A stretch of DNA of 64,000 nt from Dyadobacter fanqingshengii. GTDB lineage: Bacteria; Bacteroidota; Bacteroidia; Cytophagales; Spirosomataceae. This document shows positions 25,852 to 33,729 of this stretch, piece after piece; position 1 is the first letter of the stretch, and each line of letters starts with the position of its first letter. The notes below the pieces were generated by a model. That model was given only the letters and a program-made list of their open reading frames with translations. It was not told the DNA's origin and made no database searches. Location of the stretch: the NCBI RefSeq assembly GCF_023822005.2, contig NZ_CP098806.1, positions 1,922,001 through 1,986,000 on the forward strand. Reading direction: 5' to 3'. The position numbers and the translations under genes are program-made.

Positions 25852-27168
25852 CTAATGCCTCTTTCTGATCTCGTCTCGTAGGTCTGAAAGCCTTTTTCCC
25901 ACTTGTCGGCCATACAGCAAATGCTTGGGCTGCCCTACCAATTGCGAGCCGTAAATCCCACGATGACCTGAGAAAAAATATGCGACTACGCATGCCAGCG
26001 CGACATACACGCCGCAAGAAGCCCCGAAAAGTTCGATGGCCATGATTGTGCACGCAAGCGGGGTGTTTGCCGCGCCGGCGAAAACGGCGACAAAGCCCAT
26101 TCCGGCCAGTAAGGCGGTAGGCAAAGGAATAAAATAAGAAAGAAAGCTCCCTAAGGTGGCCCCGATGAAAAAAAGTGGCGTCACTTCCCCGCCTTTGAAT
26201 GCCGCGCCGAGTGTTACCGCGGTGAAAAGGATTTTTAATGCAAAATCATACGCCGGTAACTGTTGAGAAAACGACTCTACAATCACTGGAATGCCTAATC
26301 CGATATAACGCGTGCTTCCCATCCCGAAAACCGCCAGGGCAACAATCGCACCACCGACAACTGGTCTCAAAGGCGGAAAGCGTATTTTATCTTTAAAAAT
26401 AACTCCAAAATGATGGGTTAGCGAGGCAAATAACACGGAACAAATTCCAAAAATGCCACCTGCCAAAATAGCGTATAGCACATTCAGCGGCGAAATTTCC
26501 GGCACAAAAGGAATGTGGTAAGGCGTATGCCCCACCGCCCACGCCCTCGTGGTCATATCCGCTACGACGGAAGCGATAAATGCAGGGATCAACGCATCGT
26601 ACCGCAACCTGCCGATCAGAAAAACCTCAATGCCAAATATCGCCCCGGCGAGTGGCGTCCCGAAAACGGACCCGAAACCCGCTGCTATGCCTGCGATGAT
26701 AACCAATTTTCTATCGCGGGGACGGAGCTTGAAAAGGCGGGTAAACTGGTCGGCAATGGAGCCGCCGATTTGTAAGGCTGTCCCTTCCCTGCCAGCCGAA
26801 CCGCCGAATAAATGCGTTGCTATGGTGCCGATCAGAATAAAAGGAGCCATTTTAAATGGAATGATGGCGGAAGGCCGGTTGATGTTTTCGAGCAACAGAT
26901 TGTTTCCGGCCTCTACGTCTTTTCCCCAAAAATGATACATGCAGCCAATCACAAAACCGGCAACCGGCAGCAGTGCAATGATCCAGCGATGCGATTCACG
27001 CCAGTTGGTCGCCCAATCGAGTGAAACCAGGAAAAACGCAGACGCCGAGCCGACGAGCACACCGATCAGACTGGCGATGACCAGCCATTTGCCCGTATAA
27101 AAAATAATAGGGAAGCTCCGGAATAGCGGGACGAAATTTCTGGGGATGCGAATGCGGTTACTTGACAT
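25852..27168 (-). CDS. CLC family anion transporter, CLC-F-like
   Basis: 438 residues with about ten or more hydrophobic helices. Conserved stretches are EAGNNLLLENI (about 87-97) in place of the usual GSGIP loop, FGGSAGREGTALQIGG (GREGT 126-130, with E128 the gating glutamate), and GGEVTPLFFIGATLG. The GNN and GREGT variants are, to my knowledge, typical of the fluoride/proton antiporter branch rather than chloride ClcA. No fluoride riboswitch was recognised upstream. It converges on the nitrate operon. Confidence 0.75.
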   Translation of the reverse strand: MSSNRIRIPRNFVPLFRSFPIIFYTGKWLVIASLIGVLVGSASAFFLVSLDWATNWRESHRWIIALLPVAGFVIGCMYHFWGKDVEAGNNLLLENINRPSAIIPFKMAPFILIGTIATHLFGGSAGREGTALQIGGSIADQFTRLFKLRPRDRKLVIIAGIAAGFGSVFGTPLAGAIFGIEVFLIGRLRYDALIPAFIASVVADMTTRAWAVGHTPYHIPFVPEISPLNVLYAILAGGIFGICSVLFASLTHHFGVIFKDKIRFPPLRPVVGGAIVALAVFGMGSTRYIGLGIPVIVESFSQQLPAYDFALKILFTAVTLGAAFKGGEVTPLFFIGATLGSFLSYFIPLPTALLAGMGFVAVFAGAANTPLACTIMAIELFGASCGVYVALACVVAYFFSGHRGIYGSQLVGQPKHLLYGRQVGKRLSDLRDEIRKRH

Positions 27169-27312
27169 TTTTGGCCGGGAAACACCATTTTTGGATTGGC
27201 ATCAAAGTTATACGTTTTGTTTTGGAATGTTAGAATGACCAGCGCACTGGTGCATTGAATAAGGGGGATTTATTATATTTATGGCTTCCGGGTCAACTTT
27301 AATCGTCTAGCT

Positions 27313-27690
27313 ATGAAAGATCGCGAAATAATTATTTCAAACTATGTAACCGCTTACAACAATTTCGATGTAGACGGAATGATTGCGGATTTTGATGACA
27401 ACATTGTATTTGAAAATATGGTGAATGACGAAGTTACTATGGAGTTGAATGGCATAGAAGAGTTCCGTAACCAGGCTATGCAGGCCATTGACCTTTTCTC
27501 GTCCCGCCAGCAGACCATTAACAAATTCATCCACAACGAAAACTGGTCGGAGATTGAGATCGAATATTACGCTGTTTTGGCAGCTGATTTGCCCAATGAC
27601 CTGAAAAAAGGCGACGAACTTAACACGACAGGCAAGTCCGTATTTGAATTTTCAGAGAATAAGATTGTTCGGTTGACGGATATCAGTTGA
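27313..27690 (+). CDS. NTF2-like / SnoaL-like family protein
   Basis: 125 residues. An N-terminal helix (DREIIISNYVTAYNNFDVDG) followed by MIADFDDNIVFENMVNDEVT and a curved beta sheet ending FEFSENKIVRLTDIS is the NTF2/SnoaL cone fold. Such proteins are often isomerases or of unknown role, and no specific substrate is evident. It stands alone between the divergent CLC gene and a toxin-antitoxin pair. Confidence 0.7.
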   Translation: MKDREIIISNYVTAYNNFDVDGMIADFDDNIVFENMVNDEVTMELNGIEEFRNQAMQAIDLFSSRQQTINKFIHNENWSEIEIEYYAVLAADLPNDLKKGDELNTTGKSVFEFSENKIVRLTDIS

Positions 27691-27754
27691 ATGGATGGCA
27701 TTACATATGCAATGATTCGCGGTCAGGGCTTCGACAACCAAAAAAATTATATGG

Positions 27755-27790
27755 AAAAAGTTGGTATTTAGCCAACTTTTTGTACTTTTG
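27755..27790 (+). promoter_or_regulatory. Promoter and overlapping operator of the first HigB/HigA pair
   Basis: AAAAAGTTGG (27755-27764) and CCAACTTTTT (27772-27781) form a perfect 10-bp inverted repeat with a 7-base centre. TACTTTTG (27783-27790) fits TAnnTTTG, and GTTG inside the left arm (27760-27763) lies 19 bases before it as a weak -33. A dimeric antitoxin bound to the repeat would block this promoter. Confidence 0.55.
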
Positions 27791-27799
27791 ATTTATCAA

Positions 27800-27845
27800 C
27801 ATGTTCCATCTATTGTAAAATAAAATCAACTAAATATGGAACATG
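27800..27845 (+). repeat. 10-bp inverted repeat covering the toxin start codon
   Basis: CATGTTCCAT (27800-27809) and ATGGAACATG (27836-27845) are perfect inverted copies with a 26-base loop. The second arm contains the toxin ATG (27843-27845). If transcription starts near 27797, as the upstream -7 box predicts, both arms lie in the leader and could hide the start codon in a hairpin. Confidence 0.5.
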
Positions 27846-28136
27846 ATTATCATTCAATTACGCAAAATATCCGATTTCGCCCGGAAGCATTCTGATTCCG
27901 GAAAAAGCTTGTCTGTTTGGAAGACTGTTGTTGTGGAAGCGAATTGGCGAAAAAGCAATGACGTTTTGCAGGACTTTCCAAGAGCTAAAATACTCGCTAA
28001 CAAACGAGCCAGATTTAAGATTGTCGGTAACAAATATCGGCTTATCGTAGAAGTAGACTATGAAGATCAGGTCGTTGAGGTAAGATTTATAGGGACACAT
28101 TCTGAATATGATCAGATCAATGCGGAAACAGTTTAA
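27843..28136 (+). CDS. HigB-family type II toxin (mRNA interferase-like)
   Basis: 97 residues matching the short HigB_toxin family: [20 protein letters not shown] at the N-terminus, [20 protein letters not shown] and [13 protein letters not shown] as the beta core with basic residues expected for ribosome-dependent RNA cleavage. The antitoxin gene follows after 20 bases; toxin-first order is typical of HigBA. A paralogue with the same FIGTHxEYD motif lies at 58310. Confidence 0.85.
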   Translation: MIIIQLRKISDFARKHSDSGKSLSVWKTVVVEANWRKSNDVLQDFPRAKILANKRARFKIVGNKYRLIVEVDYEDQVVEVRFIGTHSEYDQINAETV

Positions 28137-28156
28137 CATCAAATACACAACTATTT

Positions 28157-28528
28157 ATGAAAACACAATGGTTTTTAATCGAGAATGAAAGCGATTATGC
28201 GCTTGCGCTTGCTCGTTATCAAAAAGTAAAGAATGCCCCGAAAAATAGTGATGAGCATAAGGAAAAGCTCTTGCTCGTTCATCTGATTTCTGAGTATGAA
28301 AGGATTGGCGCCAATTTACCTGAGGTTGATCCGATTGAATTGATCAAGATCCGAATGGATGACTTCGGTTATAAATCAGCTGATCTGGCGAAGGAATACG
28401 GGGACAAGGGAACCGTTAGTAAGGTTTTGAATTACAAACAAGCACTTTCGTTAACCATGATTCGGAAGTTCAGTAGACTGCTGCGCATTCCCGTGGAGGC
28501 ATTGACGCACGAATATGAGCTGCGCTGA
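28157..28528 (+). CDS. HigA-like antitoxin
   Basis: 123 residues. The acidic N-terminal part is helical and probably binds the toxin. The C-terminal HTH (DFGYKSADLAKEYGDKGTVS, then ALSLTMIRKFSRLLRIPVEA) is of the HigA/Xre kind, with one odd insertion around the turn (KEYGDKG). It should neutralise HigB and repress the operon through the inverted repeat at 27755-27781. Its stop directly abuts the stop of the converging thioredoxin gene. Confidence 0.82.
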   Translation: MKTQWFLIENESDYALALARYQKVKNAPKNSDEHKEKLLLVHLISEYERIGANLPEVDPIELIKIRMDDFGYKSADLAKEYGDKGTVSKVLNYKQALSLTMIRKFSRLLRIPVEALTHEYELR

Positions 28529-29053
28529 TCATTCTGCCAATTCCGCTGCCACTGCGTCTTCCAGCTTCTTGCCATGCAAGTTGATCCCTACGATCGTTCC
28601 TTCTTTATCCAATAATACATTGAAAGGCAATGCGTCGATTTCGTAGGTTTTGGCGACAGGGGATGTCCAGAATTTCAGGTCGCTTACCTGTATCCATTTG
28701 ATATTATACTTTTTTACAGCTGCTTGCCAGGCTGGCTTTTTGCTGTCCAGGGAGACGCCATATATTTCGAATTTCTTCTCAGCGTTCCTGGATTTATTAA
28801 ACTGATTGTAAAACTTTTTGAGCTCCGGCTGCTCCTCCATGCACGGCGCACACCAGCTTGCCCAGAAATCGACCAAAACTACTTTTCCCTTCTGGGAAGA
28901 AAGTGTGATAGCATCCCCTGCTAGTGAGGAAAGAACTATCTCCGGCGCCTTCTCTCCAACCTTAATTATACGCTCCTGCGCGGCAGCATTCAACCCAGCC
29001 AGCAAGCCCAAACCAAAAACCAATCTCCTAAATACCAACATTATATAAATCAT
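28529..29053 (-). CDS. TlpA-like secreted thioredoxin-family protein
   Basis: 174 residues (an ATG four codons in is an alternative start). A signal peptide ends NAAAQ. The AhpC/TSA-Redoxin fold has VGEKAPEIVLSSLAGDAITL and the active site WASWCAPC (C68, C71). KYNIKWIQVSDLKFW and EIDALPFNVLLDKEGTIVGI include the cis-proline strand. It probably reduces or shuffles disulfides in the periplasm. The next gene upstream encodes an exported rhodanese-like protein. Confidence 0.88.
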   Translation of the reverse strand: MIYIMLVFRRLVFGLGLLAGLNAAAQERIIKVGEKAPEIVLSSLAGDAITLSSQKGKVVLVDFWASWCAPCMEEQPELKKFYNQFNKSRNAEKKFEIYGVSLDSKKPAWQAAVKKYNIKWIQVSDLKFWTSPVAKTYEIDALPFNVLLDKEGTIVGINLHGKKLEDAVAAELAE

Positions 29054-29084
29054 TCAGTCATTCAACGCAGCGGCGCCCGCTCAT

Positions 29085-29525
29085 TCACTCATTAACAGGA
29101 TACCCCGGATCGATCCAGTTTGTTTTAATATTTTTGGGCACGTCAAGCAGTTTGGCTTTGGCAAAACCCTTTTCTTTGATCAAACTGAAAGCGGGACGAA
29201 TGTTCGGGCATTTATCAAAGGGGCAGCATCCACAATAAAGCACCACTTCTCTGTTCTTGTCTTCCTTGGAAAGCATTTTTTCCAACTTCTTAATATTATC
29301 CTTTTCCTTACCCGGTCCCACATCCACCGAACCCTTGATCACCGCCTGAGGGCCAATGTTAATGATCAATGGCTTCTCAACCTTCGGATTGTTGATAATG
29401 TCGGCCAGTTCTTTGGTCGGCATGAGCTGGGATGCTGTCCAGGGCTCTTCCTTAGTCTGTGCCTGGCTGCTCAGCGACAGCAGCATAAAGGAAAAGAGCA
29501 GTAAAAAATGTTTGATGTTTTTCAT
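29085..29525 (-). CDS. Exported rhodanese-like domain protein
   Basis: 146 residues with a Sec signal peptide ending SSQAQ. A single rhodanese-like domain follows (PTKELADIINNPKVEKPLII, then NREVVLYCGCCPFDKCPNIR and a final helix). The active-site loop is replaced by the cysteine cluster CGCCPFDKC, unlike the usual CxxGxR; whether it binds a metal or transfers sulfur is unknown. It lies between the thioredoxin-like gene and selD. Confidence 0.7.
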   Translation of the reverse strand: MKNIKHFLLLFSFMLLSLSSQAQTKEEPWTASQLMPTKELADIINNPKVEKPLIINIGPQAVIKGSVDVGPGKEKDNIKKLEKMLSKEDKNREVVLYCGCCPFDKCPNIRPAFSLIKEKGFAKAKLLDVPKNIKTNWIDPGYPVNE

Positions 29526-29578
29526 TATAATTTAAAATTTTATTGGTTCAAAAATTCATTGGCAAGCCCTTTTGCATT

Positions 29579-30619
29579 TTACCGCACTGTGATCAGCGGT
29601 CCGTCGAGCTGAGGTTCCAGCCAGCCGAAAGATATTAAGTTATTGCCCAAAATAGCCATAGACCTTTCAAAATCTGACGCGTGCTCCTCACTCACTGCAA
29701 CGAGCAAACCGCCGCTCGTCTGCGGATCCGCAAGAATATATTTTTGGAGATCAGTCAGCGGCCCGACCTTGTGTCCGTAACTCGCGAGATTTCTCTGCGT
29801 GCCTCCCGGAAAACATTGCTGCTCAAGATAGTAAGACAACGAGTCGATGACGGGCACCTTTTCAAATTCAATGATGGCCGACAATCCGCTTCCCTCGCAC
29901 ATTTCTGAAAGGTGACCCAACAACCCAAAACCAGTGACGTCTGTCATGGCTTCCACGCCGTCCATCCGTGCGAATGTTTCGCCGAGAATATTGAGTTTCA
30001 CCATACTATTCAAGGCGATTTCGGCATCTTCCGGCAATAGTATTCCTTTTTTCTGTGCCGTCGAAAGTATTCCTACGCCCAGCGCTTTGGTCAGATATAA
30101 CCGGCAGCCTGCCTTGGCGGTGGAGTTTTGTTTTAAATGTTCAATGCTGACCAACCCACTGACAGCCAGTCCGAAAACCGGTTCGGGACAATCAATGCTA
30201 TGGCCTCCTGCTAATGTTATTCCTGCTTCCGCGCAAGTTGCCCGCGAACCTTCGAGCACTCTTTGTGCCACTTCGGGGGCAAGCTTGTCGATCGGCCAGC
30301 CGAGGATGGCGATGGCCAGCACAGGATTTCCGCCCATGGCATACACGTCGCTGATTGCATTGGCAGACGCAATCCGGCCAAAGTCGTACGCGTCATCAAC
30401 AATGGGCATAAAAAAATCAGTTGTCGAAATGAGCGCGGTTCCGTTTCCAAGATCGAGAACGGCCGCATCGTCGCGCTTGTCGTTCCCTACGAGTAAGCGA
30501 GGATCGGCTTGTGAAACGACCGGACTGTGCAGGATTTTGTCCAAAATGGCGGGGCTGATCTTGCAGCCGCAGCCGGCCCCGTGCGAGTATTGCGTTAGTT
30601 TTACAGTTGTTGTATCCAT
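29579..30619 (-). CDS. selD: Selenide, water dikinase
   Basis: 346 residues, usual SelD length. The catalytic motif GAGCGCK is at 14-20 (C17 and K20), with cysteine rather than selenocysteine. ATP/Mg motifs include [34 protein letters not shown] and [14 protein letters not shown]. It makes selenophosphate from selenide and ATP. The partner mnmH starts upstream with a 7-base gap, so the selenium is destined at least for 2-selenouridine in tRNA. Confidence 0.96.
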   Translation of the reverse strand: MDTTTVKLTQYSHGAGCGCKISPAILDKILHSPVVSQADPRLLVGNDKRDDAAVLDLGNGTALISTTDFFMPIVDDAYDFGRIASANAISDVYAMGGNPVLAIAILGWPIDKLAPEVAQRVLEGSRATCAEAGITLAGGHSIDCPEPVFGLAVSGLVSIEHLKQNSTAKAGCRLYLTKALGVGILSTAQKKGILLPEDAEIALNSMVKLNILGETFARMDGVEAMTDVTGFGLLGHLSEMCEGSGLSAIIEFEKVPVIDSLSYYLEQQCFPGGTQRNLASYGHKVGPLTDLQKYILADPQTSGGLLVAVSEEHASDFERSMAILGNNLISFGWLEPQLDGPLITVR

Positions 30620-30626
30620 TGTGATG

Positions 30627-31670
30627 CTACGCCTGCGCAGTGGCCGGAATAGTGTTGGTAAAATTTAAAATTTGCTTTGCATTTTCAGCAGTTTCCTGGC
30701 TTATTATATCTATCCTAAGCACCTTTTCCCCGCTCCTTTTGGCCATATCCTTTTGATAGGTTTTATCATAATAAACGAGCACGATGCGAATAAATTCCGC
30801 TATACGCCCCTCATTGATAGCCTCGATGGCTTGCTTCGTCTGCAAAGGTCCGAGCCGTTTGTGAATGCGGTTGGTGCAGGCGGTTAAAAAATCTTTGTCC
30901 AGTGAGCCGTATTCCAATATTAATGCTCCTACGCGCTGTTCCAGCTCCACATGGATATCAATCAGCGACGCCCTTGCCATTTGATTAAAAAAAGGCGTTG
31001 GAATCGTCACTTTGCCAATATTCCTGCTTTCATCCTCAACCCATAAGCGCTTTGCTCGATTTATATCTTTTAATTGAAAGGCCAGATTGTTTTCGAACTG
31101 TTCCTGTGAGGGCTGGATCATTTTGTTCATTGTGCCGTAGGACGAGCCCTGGTGCTGCGCAAGATCTTCCAGATCAATCACTTGCTCGCCCAGTAACGCC
31201 AGTTCATGCAGAATTTTTGTCTTGCCCGATCCCGTCCTTCCGCCCAATATCAGCAGCTCCATCGGTTGTAAAAACTGATTCAGCGCAAATCGCCTGAAAC
31301 TTTTATAACCGCCCTCGATGAGGTAAACTTCAAAACCATAAAGATTTAACGCCCAAGCCATTGCTCCGCTGCGCATCCCACCGCGCCAGCAATGCACGGC
31401 GATTTTTTTTCCCGGTGCAACTTCCAAAGCATGCTTGATAAATCCCGACCATTTGGACCCTGTAAGGTCAAATCCCAACAGGATCGCCTCCTCTCTCCCC
31501 ACCTGCTTGTATGTTGTCCCTACCAAAACCCGCTCTTCATTGCTGAACAACGGCAGATTAAATGCGCCGGGAATATGGCCGTGCGCAAACTCGGCCGGAG
31601 TACGAACATCGGCGAGCGGAACACTTTCCGATAACAGAAAAAATTCGTTGATCGATATTGTTCTGATCAT
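30627..31670 (-). CDS. mnmH: tRNA 2-selenouridine synthase
   Basis: 347 residues. The N-terminal rhodanese domain has C94 in [14 protein letters not shown]. The P-loop GGRTGSGKT is at about 143-151, and [17 protein letters not shown] is family-specific. It converts 2-thiouridine to 2-selenouridine at the wobble position of Lys, Glu and Gln tRNAs, using selenophosphate from SelD, the next gene. Confidence 0.95.
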   Translation of the reverse strand: MIRTISINEFFLLSESVPLADVRTPAEFAHGHIPGAFNLPLFSNEERVLVGTTYKQVGREEAILLGFDLTGSKWSGFIKHALEVAPGKKIAVHCWRGGMRSGAMAWALNLYGFEVYLIEGGYKSFRRFALNQFLQPMELLILGGRTGSGKTKILHELALLGEQVIDLEDLAQHQGSSYGTMNKMIQPSQEQFENNLAFQLKDINRAKRLWVEDESRNIGKVTIPTPFFNQMARASLIDIHVELEQRVGALILEYGSLDKDFLTACTNRIHKRLGPLQTKQAIEAINEGRIAEFIRIVLVYYDKTYQKDMAKRSGEKVLRIDIISQETAENAKQILNFTNTIPATAQA

Positions 31671-31726
31671 ATTGGCACAGGCTTTGCTTGTTTCTGTCTT
31701 ATCTAATAAAAATCAGTTCTTCCATC

Positions 31727-32527
31727 ATGACAAAGACATTGCAAATAGCGAATATACTGGCATTAATTGTGACAGTAGTTATGAATTACCTGTCCAACAC
31801 GGGTATTTTCAATGACAATACAATGGCCACAGTTTCGGCCGAATACCAAAATTTCTTTACGCCCTCCGGCTATGCATTCTCCATTTGGGGCATTATTTAT
31901 ATTGGCTTGGCCGCATTTGCGATTTACCAGAGCAAGGGATTATTCAATGATAAAAAAGCGCCGGAACTTGTTGGCAAAATCGGATGGCTCTTTGTCATTT
32001 CATGCATTGCGAATTGTCTCTGGATCATTGCGTGGCTTTACGATTACACCGGCGCATCCGTGCTGATCATGACCGTTTTACTTGCCTCATTACTAGGAAT
32101 CGTGATCAGGACGCGTATGGAAATGGATTTGATCACCATGAAAAAGATAGCTTTTGAATGGTGGCCTTTTGCATTATATCTGGGCTGGATCACGGTTGCG
32201 CTCATCGCAAATGTGGCTGCATATCTGACAAAAATCGGCTGGGACGGATTTGGAATTTCCGCAAACGTGTGGACGATCATTATGATTGGTGTTGCCGGGT
32301 TTGTCCAGCTTTTCCTGACCTGGAACCGCAACTTACGTGAAGCTGCAATGGTTGGGGCATGGGGACTTGCAGCCGTGGCCGTCGCGAACTGGGAAGCGCA
32401 TAAGGACATTGCTTTCACAGCAGTGGCAGTGGTTGCGGTGATCCTGATCAGCAATGGTGTTCACGCTTATGTGAACAGGGGTAAGCATTATCTGATCCAA
32501 AAAAATGGCACAACAATGGCTAAATAA
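31727..32527 (+). CDS. TspO/MBR-related tryptophan-rich membrane protein
   Basis: About 266 residues from ATG 31727 (MTKTLQIANILAL); the ORF could begin 13 codons earlier but the later start puts a helix at once. Seven or eight hydrophobic helices with FTPSGYAFSIWGIIYIGLAA and NCLWIIAWLYDYTGASVLIM resemble the larger TspO/MBR-like family (TspO itself is about 160 residues). Ligand and role are unknown. It overlaps the stop of the converging acyltransferase gene by 8 bases. Confidence 0.65.
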   Translation: MTKTLQIANILALIVTVVMNYLSNTGIFNDNTMATVSAEYQNFFTPSGYAFSIWGIIYIGLAAFAIYQSKGLFNDKKAPELVGKIGWLFVISCIANCLWIIAWLYDYTGASVLIMTVLLASLLGIVIRTRMEMDLITMKKIAFEWWPFALYLGWITVALIANVAAYLTKIGWDGFGISANVWTIIMIGVAGFVQLFLTWNRNLREAAMVGAWGLAAVAVANWEAHKDIAFTAVAVVAVILISNGVHAYVNRGKHYLIQKNGTTMAK

Positions 32528-33677
32528 CCTGATTCACGCCCGGGATCTTAACTACAATATGCCCCAGCAAAAAGCTAAAAACGATCCCGAAAGGTGCAAC
32601 CAATAGCAATTTAACTGCCGGATCTACGGGCCAGGTCCTCAGCAAAAGCGAAAGCACAATGAGCACCAGGGGATGCAGAATGTAAACGGCGAAGGCGCAG
32701 CGTGACATTTTACTGAGAAATACGTTGGGGGTGTTTAATCTTTTTTTGCCGTACGCAAGCAGCGTAACCATGATGCACACGCCCGCGATCTGTTCCCAAA
32801 ATGCATAGAACGCTGCTTCACCATGCAGCCCGCCGCTGAACCATTCAAGTGGATTATCAAAAATGATTTTGATCGCATAAATCATCGGAAAACCAATAAA
32901 GATCATACATAACGCTATGGTCTTTACCGTTTTATAATGATCCGCATTCAGCTGATCCAGCCATTTACTCTCCGCGGCAGCAATGCCGACCATAAATACA
33001 GCAATGTATTGGGGAAAGTGGCCCAGCTGAAACCCGACAGGTTCTAACTCCCAGCCCACCGGAAAGCCCAGCCGCACAATAAAACTAACAACGCCCAGAG
33101 TCACTCCAAAACGCAGAATGTTTTTCGTCGCTGGCATCGGCCATATATCCGGCGCAGATTTCGCAATATATTTCCAGGCAACATAAATAAGGCTGAAAAG
33201 AAGCAAAGCCACAACGAACCACAAAACGCCCACGCTGATCCAGGCGTCGTAACCTGACAAAAATTGCACGAATGTAATGTAATGCTCCCCCGCGAAATAG
33301 TAAACCAGGTAGTTCATCACCGGTGCCAGAATGAAGGAGTAAAACAATAATGGGATCCCAAGTCTGAAAAAACGATCCTTGATAAAAACAACGGCACCTT
33401 TCTTTCGATACGATGCCGGGATGAACAAAGCGGACAGAAAAAAGAAAAAGCCCATAAAAAAGGACTGGTTCACCGCTACGAACATGGTCATAACCATTGT
33501 AGCGCCCATTACGGTCGTTTTTTCTGAATAATACCATCCTCCCGGTGCACCGTAAGTGACAAATGCATGATGCGCGATCACGAGTGCCGTTAGCAGCACT
33601 TTCAGGTAATCGATATAGACAATTTTGCTTTTTGGGTGATCGGGAATGAGGGCAGCTGGCGGCGTTGAGAGAGACAT
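32520..33677 (-). CDS. Acyltransferase family membrane protein (acyltransferase 3 type)
   Basis: 385 residues with about ten transmembrane helices. IVYIDYLKVLLTALVIAHHA at the N-terminus carries the family's aspartate and HH motif, and YRKKGAVVFIKDRFFRLGIP carries the conserved R-RLGIP loop. Members transfer acetyl or succinyl groups to cell-surface or periplasmic glycans. The acceptor is unknown. The gene stands alone. Confidence 0.85.
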   Translation of the reverse strand: MSLSTPPAALIPDHPKSKIVYIDYLKVLLTALVIAHHAFVTYGAPGGWYYSEKTTVMGATMVMTMFVAVNQSFFMGFFFFLSALFIPASYRKKGAVVFIKDRFFRLGIPLLFYSFILAPVMNYLVYYFAGEHYITFVQFLSGYDAWISVGVLWFVVALLLFSLIYVAWKYIAKSAPDIWPMPATKNILRFGVTLGVVSFIVRLGFPVGWELEPVGFQLGHFPQYIAVFMVGIAAAESKWLDQLNADHYKTVKTIALCMIFIGFPMIYAIKIIFDNPLEWFSGGLHGEAAFYAFWEQIAGVCIMVTLLAYGKKRLNTPNVFLSKMSRCAFAVYILHPLVLIVLSLLLRTWPVDPAVKLLLVAPFGIVFSFLLGHIVVKIPGVNQVI

Positions 33678-33729
33678 TTTTTCATGGTTATGGCTAAAAC
33701 TCTAAGATACAAAAAGCTTGTGGAAAATG

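Noticed and set aside
27169..27312. Fluoride riboswitch upstream of the CLC gene
   Set aside because: The GGxGATGG core and pseudoknot partner sequence were not found by eye on the minus strand.
29934..30668. 244-codon plus-strand ORF opposite selD
   Set aside because: Antisense shadow of selD, serine- and alanine-rich low-complexity translation, no start context or family.
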